Positions 60,049 to 64,000 of a stretch of 64,000 bases of DNA are shown here, one piece after another. How positions within the stretch are numbered: position 1 is the first letter of the stretch; every line of letters begins with the position of its first letter. Source of the stretch: Streptomyces davaonensis JCM 4913 (GTDB taxonomy: Bacteria > Actinomycetota > Actinomycetes > Streptomycetales > Streptomycetaceae). The notes under the pieces were generated by a model. It searched no databases. It saw only the letters and a program-made list of their open reading frames with translations, and was not told the DNA's origin. A program made the translations under genes and the position numbers. The stretch spans positions 5,986,053 through 6,050,052 of the forward strand of contig NC_020504.1 in NCBI RefSeq assembly GCF_000349325.1. Direction: 5' to 3'.

Positions 60049-61575
60049 ATGTCCCATCCGTCCCGCCGCACCGTGCTCACCGCCACCGCAACCACCGCCG
60101 CGGCCCTCACCCTCGGCGCCGCACCCGCCCGCGCCGTGCCGACCCTGCCCGGCGGCACCAGCCAGGACAAGGTCCTCGTCGTCGGCATGGACGGCCTCCG
60201 GCACGACCGGATCGCCGCCGCCAACGCCCCGCACCTCAAGGCGATGATGAGCGAGGGCACCTACGGCACCTCCCTGCTCTACGCCAACCCGATGGCCGCC
60301 ACCTCCTCCGGCCCCGGCTGGTCCACGATCTCCACCGGAGTCTGGCCCGACAAGCACGGGGTGAAGGACAACACCTTCGCGGGCAAGAAGTACGGCCAGT
60401 ACCCCGGCTTCCTCGCCCGCCTCACCCAGGTCCGGCCGGCGCTGTCCACGTACGCCGCCGTCGACTGGCTGCCCCTCGACACCCAGGGCACCATCACCCC
60501 CGGCGCCGACGCCAAGCTCGTCCTCGACGGCGACCGGGACGGGTACACCGGGCACGACGCCACCATCGCCGCCGAGGCCGAGGCGATCATCAAGGGGCAG
60601 AACCCGGACGTCCTCTTCGTCTACTTCGGACAGTCCGACATCGTCGGCCACAACCAGGGCGCGGGCAGCCAGGCCTACCTCGACCAGATCGCCGTACAGG
60701 ACGCCTACCTCGGGCGGCTGCGCGCCGCCATCAAGGCACGGCCCAGCCATGCCACCGAGCGCTGGACGGTCATCGTCGCCACCGACCACGGCCACACCGA
60801 CCCGGGCGGCCACGGCGGTTCGTCCGTCGAGGAGCGGCGCACCTTCGTCCTCGCCACCGGGCCCGGTATCGCGGCCGGAGCCCGCCCCATCGACACGCGG
60901 CTCGTCGACGTCGTACCCACCGTCCTGAAGCAGCTCGGCATCCCGGTCGACCCCGCCTGGGGCCTGGACGGCAAGCCGATCCAGGAACGCTCCGCCGACC
61001 CCTTCGACACCCTCCAGTCCTCCCTCACCGGACGGGTCGACGAGACCGGCATCCCGGCCGGCGTCCTCGGCTTCACCCACACCCCGCCCAGCGGCTGGTC
61101 CCTCATCAACAACGCCATGGGCACCGGCGGGGTGACCGAGTGGCGCGGCTGGTCCTTCGCCACCGACGAGTTCTGGTCCCGCACCCAGCGCGACCAGTCC
61201 CGCGAGCTCAACGTCCGCGCCCGGGGCGTCTTCGCCGTCGCCGACTCCGACGAGTGGTCGGACAAGTCCTTCTCCGGGAACTACGACACGACCCTCGTGA
61301 CGCCCGCGTACGACGTCACCGGCAAGACCACGGTCCGGCTCGACTTCACCACCTTCTACCGACAGGAAGGCGCCCAGAGCGCCCAGATCCTCGTCTCCTT
61401 CAACCTCGGTGCCCCCACCGCCGTCAAGAGCTACACCTCCGACGTCATCTCCCAGCCGCAGTCGGTCAATGTGCCGGTCCCGGCCGGTGCCTCCAGCGTG
61501 AGCTTCCGCTTCCACTACACCGGGTCCAACAACTGGTATTGGGTGATCGACGGGGTCAAGGTGACCACTTCCTGA
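60049..61575 (+). CDS. Tat-exported alkaline-phosphatase-superfamily phosphodiesterase
   Basis: A 508-residue protein. SRRTVLTATATTAAALTLGAAPARA is a Tat signal. Metal and nucleophile residues: Asp in VVGMDGLRHDRI, the nucleophile Ser/Thr in TSSGPGWSTISTGVW, DKHGV, Asp/His in FGQSDIVGHNQG and ATDHGHTDPGGHGG. This is the nucleotide pyrophosphatase/phosphodiesterase branch. The last 190 residues are a beta-sandwich (VTPAYDVTGKTTVRLDFTTF, WYWVIDGVKV). Acts outside the cell on phosphate esters. Confidence 0.88.
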   Translation: MSHPSRRTVLTATATTAAALTLGAAPARAVPTLPGGTSQDKVLVVGMDGLRHDRIAAANAPHLKAMMSEGTYGTSLLYANPMAATSSGPGWSTISTGVWPDKHGVKDNTFAGKKYGQYPGFLARLTQVRPALSTYAAVDWLPLDTQGTITPGADAKLVLDGDRDGYTGHDATIAAEAEAIIKGQNPDVLFVYFGQSDIVGHNQGAGSQAYLDQIAVQDAYLGRLRAAIKARPSHATERWTVIVATDHGHTDPGGHGGSSVEERRTFVLATGPGIAAGARPIDTRLVDVVPTVLKQLGIPVDPAWGLDGKPIQERSADPFDTLQSSLTGRVDETGIPAGVLGFTHTPPSGWSLINNAMGTGGVTEWRGWSFATDEFWSRTQRDQSRELNVRARGVFAVADSDEWSDKSFSGNYDTTLVTPAYDVTGKTTVRLDFTTFYRQEGAQSAQILVSFNLGAPTAVKSYTSDVISQPQSVNVPVPAGASSVSFRFHYTGSNNWYWVIDGVKVTTS

Positions 61576-61652
61576 TTAGGCTGAGGGCGTCGGTACGCCG
61601 TGGTTCCGGCGCCCTCCGCTCATCGCTCGTACGTACGCCAGGAGTCCCGCAC

Positions 61653-62432
61653 ATGGCAGACCGCAAGCCCATCGAGTCATGGCTCACCGACATGGACGGT
61701 GTGCTGATCCACGAGGGCGTACCGATCCCCGGCGCAGACGCCTTCATCAAGAAGCTCCGCGAGTCGGGCAAGCCGTTCCTGGTCCTGACCAACAACTCGA
61801 TCTACACCCCGCGCGATCTGCACGCCCGCCTCAACCGCATGGGCCTGGAGGTGCCGATCGAGAACATCTGGACCTCGGCCCTGGCCACCGCCAAGTTCCT
61901 GGACGACCAGCGGCCCGGCGGCTCGGCGTACGTCATCGGCGAGGCCGGACTGACCACGGCACTGCATGACATCGGGTACATCCTCACCGACCACGAGCCG
62001 GACTACGTCGTCCTTGGCGAGACCCGCACCTACTCCTTCGAGGCCATGACCAAGGCGGTCCGGCTCATCAACGGCGGCGCCCGCTTCATCTGCACCAACC
62101 CCGACGAGACGGGCCCCTCGACCGAGGGCCCGCTGCCCGCGACCGGCGCCGTGGCCGCCCTGATCACCAAGGCGACCGGCAAGCAGCCCTACTTCGCGGG
62201 CAAGCCGAACCCGCTGATGATGCGCACCGGCCTGAACGCCATCGGCGCCCACTCCGAGTCCAGCGCCATGATCGGCGACCGGATGGACACCGACGTACTG
62301 GCGGGTATCGAGGCCGGGATGCAGACCTTCCTGGTGCTCACCGGGCTGACCCGGCCCGAGCAGGTGGAGAACTTCCCGTACCGGCCCTCCCAGGTCGTCG
62401 ACTCCATCGCGGACCTGGTCGACCGGATCTGA
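61653..62432 (+). CDS. NagD-type HAD-IIA phosphatase
   Basis: A 259-residue HAD enzyme from ATG 61653 behind AGGAG. Motif I LTDMDGVLIHEG, TNNS in motif II, GKPNPLMM (motif III Lys) and IGDRMDTDVLAGIEAGM (motif IV), with the large C2b cap between. Members dephosphorylate small phosphates such as glycerol-phosphate, UMP or p-nitrophenyl phosphate. Name is for fold only; no link to the nag genes 45 kb away is shown. Confidence 0.9.
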   Translation: MADRKPIESWLTDMDGVLIHEGVPIPGADAFIKKLRESGKPFLVLTNNSIYTPRDLHARLNRMGLEVPIENIWTSALATAKFLDDQRPGGSAYVIGEAGLTTALHDIGYILTDHEPDYVVLGETRTYSFEAMTKAVRLINGGARFICTNPDETGPSTEGPLPATGAVAALITKATGKQPYFAGKPNPLMMRTGLNAIGAHSESSAMIGDRMDTDVLAGIEAGMQTFLVLTGLTRPEQVENFPYRPSQVVDSIADLVDRI

Positions 62433-62470
62433 AACCCCCCGACCCCGGAAAACGACCCGTACGGAGCAGT

Positions 62471-62497
62471 CGGACCCCGCTGAGGATGCGGGGTCCG
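62471..62497 (+). terminator. Hairpin terminator after the HAD gene
   Basis: CGGACCCCGC (62471-62480) and GCGGGGTCCG (62488-62497), perfect 10-bp stem, 7-nt loop. Confidence 0.78.
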
Positions 62498-62535
62498 TCG
62501 CCCAGGAGGACGCTCCAGGTATCTGGAGGTTCACG

Positions 62536-63072
62536 ATGGGCTCAATGAAAGTCACTCTCTGTGCGGGCGCCGCGGTCCTCTTCACGGCGCTCACCCCGGC
62601 GGCGAACGCGGCGGACGGAGGCGGCATCTCCGTGAACCCCGCCTCGCCCGCCCCGGGCGCCGAGGTCGCGCTGCGCGTGACGGGCTGCGCCGAGCGGACC
62701 GCGAGCGCGGTGTCGGCGGCGTTCGTCAGCGAGGTGCGGCTCAGCGTCACCGGCGAGGAGAACACCCTGGTCGGCGAGAGCCGCATCCGGTCCTCCCTGG
62801 AGGTCGGCACCTACGAGGTCATGGTCATCTGCGGTGAGGCCAAGCGCACGGTCTCCCTGCCGGTCGGGCAGGCGCCCTCCGCGCACGCCTCTCCGGTCGC
62901 GCCCGTGAAGGCGGGCGGTGGCGGCGCCGCGGCCCACCTCAGCACCGCTGACGACGACGCCGGTACGACGGGTCCCGGTACGGCGCAGACGGTGACCGGA
63001 CTGGTTCTCGCCGGTGTCGCGGCGACGGCCGTGGCGCTCAGAAGCGCCCGCCGGAGCCGCAGGACGGACTGA
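62536..63072 (+). CDS. Secreted protein with C-terminal membrane helix
   Basis: A 178-residue protein from ATG 62536 behind CTGGAGG. A signal peptide ends at ANAADG near residue 26. A small beta domain has two cysteines (VTGCAERT and VMVICGEAK), perhaps a disulfide. After a Gly/Ala/Pro spacer a helix (VTGLVLAGVAATAVALRSA) and basic end (RRSRRTD) anchor it. It has the layout of a sortase substrate but no LAxTG or LPxTG is visible. A class F sortase gene follows 4 bp later. Confidence 0.8.
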   Translation: MGSMKVTLCAGAAVLFTALTPAANAADGGGISVNPASPAPGAEVALRVTGCAERTASAVSAAFVSEVRLSVTGEENTLVGESRIRSSLEVGTYEVMVICGEAKRTVSLPVGQAPSAHASPVAPVKAGGGGAAAHLSTADDDAGTTGPGTAQTVTGLVLAGVAATAVALRSARRSRRTD

Positions 63073-63076
63073 TCCG

Positions 63077-63742
63077 ATGTCCGCGCGCCACCGTCCCGCG
63101 TTCTCCGGGCGGCTGCTGACCGGCATGGCCTGGGCGGTCCTGCTGCTCGGTCTGTGGCTGTGGGGACGCGAGGTCACCGACGTACGCCGGGGCATATCCA
63201 CGCCCACCACCGGCGACATGGCGGCCGTCGGCCGCCCGCCCGACGTCGATCTGCCGCCCCCCGCCCTCCCGTTGGGCGAGGCCGGACCCCAGCGCGTCGA
63301 CATCCCCGGCCTCGGCATCCAGGCGCCCGTCGTGGCCCGCGGCCTGGACCCGCAGGGCGCCGTCGACCCGCCCCCCTTCGATCAGCCCGGCGTCGTCGGC
63401 TGGTACGCCGCCGGAGCGGCACCCGGCGCTTCCGGAGCGGCGCTGCTCGTCGGGCACGTCGACACCGAGACCCGGCCGGCCGTCTTCTACAAGATCAGCG
63501 CGCTGAAGCCCGGCGAGACGGTCCGGGTGATCCGCGACGACGGCAAGGTCGCCGAGTTCACCGTCGACGACGTCCAAGTCCTCACCCGCGACCGCTTCGA
63601 CGCCCGCCGGGCCTACGGCCCCCGCGAGCCCGGCCGCGCCGAACTGCGGCTCATCACCTGCGGCGGCACCTTCGACCGGGCCAGCCGCAGCTACACGGCG
63701 AACGTCGTGGTCTCCGCCTACCTCACGGGCACGGGTCTGTGA
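63077..63742 (+). CDS. Class F sortase
   Basis: A 221-residue sortase from ATG 63077. Membrane anchor residues 12-30 (RLLTGMAWAVLLLGLWLWG), a Pro-rich linker, then the barrel with PQRVDIPGLGIQAPVVARGL, catalytic His in ALLVGHVDTETR, Cys in LRLITCGGTFDRAS and Arg in SRSYTANVV. Streptomycetes carry several of these; their substrates are poorly defined. The preceding gene is the likely partner. Confidence 0.9.
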   Translation: MSARHRPAFSGRLLTGMAWAVLLLGLWLWGREVTDVRRGISTPTTGDMAAVGRPPDVDLPPPALPLGEAGPQRVDIPGLGIQAPVVARGLDPQGAVDPPPFDQPGVVGWYAAGAAPGASGAALLVGHVDTETRPAVFYKISALKPGETVRVIRDDGKVAEFTVDDVQVLTRDRFDARRAYGPREPGRAELRLITCGGTFDRASRSYTANVVVSAYLTGTGL

Positions 63743-63750
63743 ACGCACCT

Positions 63751-63794
63751 GGCCCGGTCGACGACCCGCTCCCCCCGAGGCCGCCGACCGGGCC
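63751..63794 (+). terminator. Hairpin after the class F sortase
   Basis: GGCCCGGTCG (63751-63760) and CGACCGGGCC (63785-63794), perfect 10-bp arms with a 24-nt loop. From here to the window end (63795-64000) I see no gene. Confidence 0.6.
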
Positions 63795-64000
63795 GGCCCT
63801 CGACCGCGCGCGCTCGGGCTGCGGGAGTAACCCGGCGGCACGCGCGGGAGGCATGGGTGGTCATCACGGGGGAGGGCGACAGGCCGGGGGCTGGGGCCGT
63901 CTCACACGACTCTAGAACGGATGTGCGCCCGGGCCTAGAGTCCGACTGGCGCCAGGCTGGAGCCCGGTGGCACTGAGTGATCCGCGCAGCTGATGCGCCG

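Noticed and set aside
61653..62432. NagD-type phosphatase considered part of the N-acetylglucosamine pathway
   Set aside because: No DasR-like site upstream and no neighbouring nag gene; the name reflects only the fold.

Overview
The window is chromosomal DNA of a Streptomyces or a very close relative. GC is very high with strong third-position bias. GTG starts are common, and there are whiJ-like regulators, DasR-type sites, class E and F sortases, LAxTG proteins, TTA (bldA-type) codons and an O-phosphoserine/CysO cysteine pathway. I count about 66 protein genes, one tRNA and one likely riboswitch. Functions are read from sequence motifs and family knowledge; no search was run.

Region 1 (1-13.0 kb): two RDD membrane proteins (the first cut by the window edge), a secreted M6 metalloprotease with inverted repeats upstream, NAD salvage (pncB-pncA), clpS with a DUF2017 gene, and an amino-acid permease. 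Then comes the cysteine module: a JAMM protease (Mec+), a Cys-rich leader peptide, the sulfur carrier CysO and the O-phosphoserine sulfhydrylase CysM. A membrane-tethered PemK-like protein follows.

Region 2 (13.2-23.4 kb): an MBL-fold hydrolase, then the N-acetylglucosamine PTS. This has two EIIC genes and one free EIIB, with DasR-like operators including a fused double site. Next are rph, a lipoprotein, rdgB, tRNA-Leu(UAG), bcp, DUF3618 and GroES-like genes. A guanidine-III-like riboswitch precedes an SMR exporter, and a large class A PBP closes the region.

Region 3 (23.6-36.1 kb): a three-gene ABC exporter, DUF1707 and DUF445 proteins, a GDSL hydrolase, an AhpD-like protein, a Tat-exported and apparently sortase-anchored alginate-lyase-like enzyme, VOC, cyclophilin, a glycosyltransferase and an alpha/beta hydrolase.

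Region 4 (36.1-43.6 kb): an accessory island of visibly lower GC, bounded on the left by a strong terminator. It has a whiJ-like regulatory set (XRE + DUF397 + divergent HATPase) with in-frame TTA codons. After it come an SRA/YDG-like protein with a degenerate nuclease half, a small membrane-anchored protein, and a 1049-residue PLD-helicase-DUF3427 protein. The last three form my best candidate for a little-described defence system.

Region 5 (43.6-64 kb): SRPBCC and TPR/SEC-C proteins, a GH30 glycosidase, a class E sortase, a second YidC, FAH and UPF0303 proteins, an oxidoreductase divergent from a ROK regulator with a clear operator between them, and an LAATG surface protein. Then a GntR-controlled aminophosphonate operon: FAD amine oxidase, phosphonatase-like hydrolase and a four-gene ABC importer, with no transaminase. 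A Tat-exported phosphodiesterase, a NagD-type phosphatase and a secreted protein with a class F sortase end the window.
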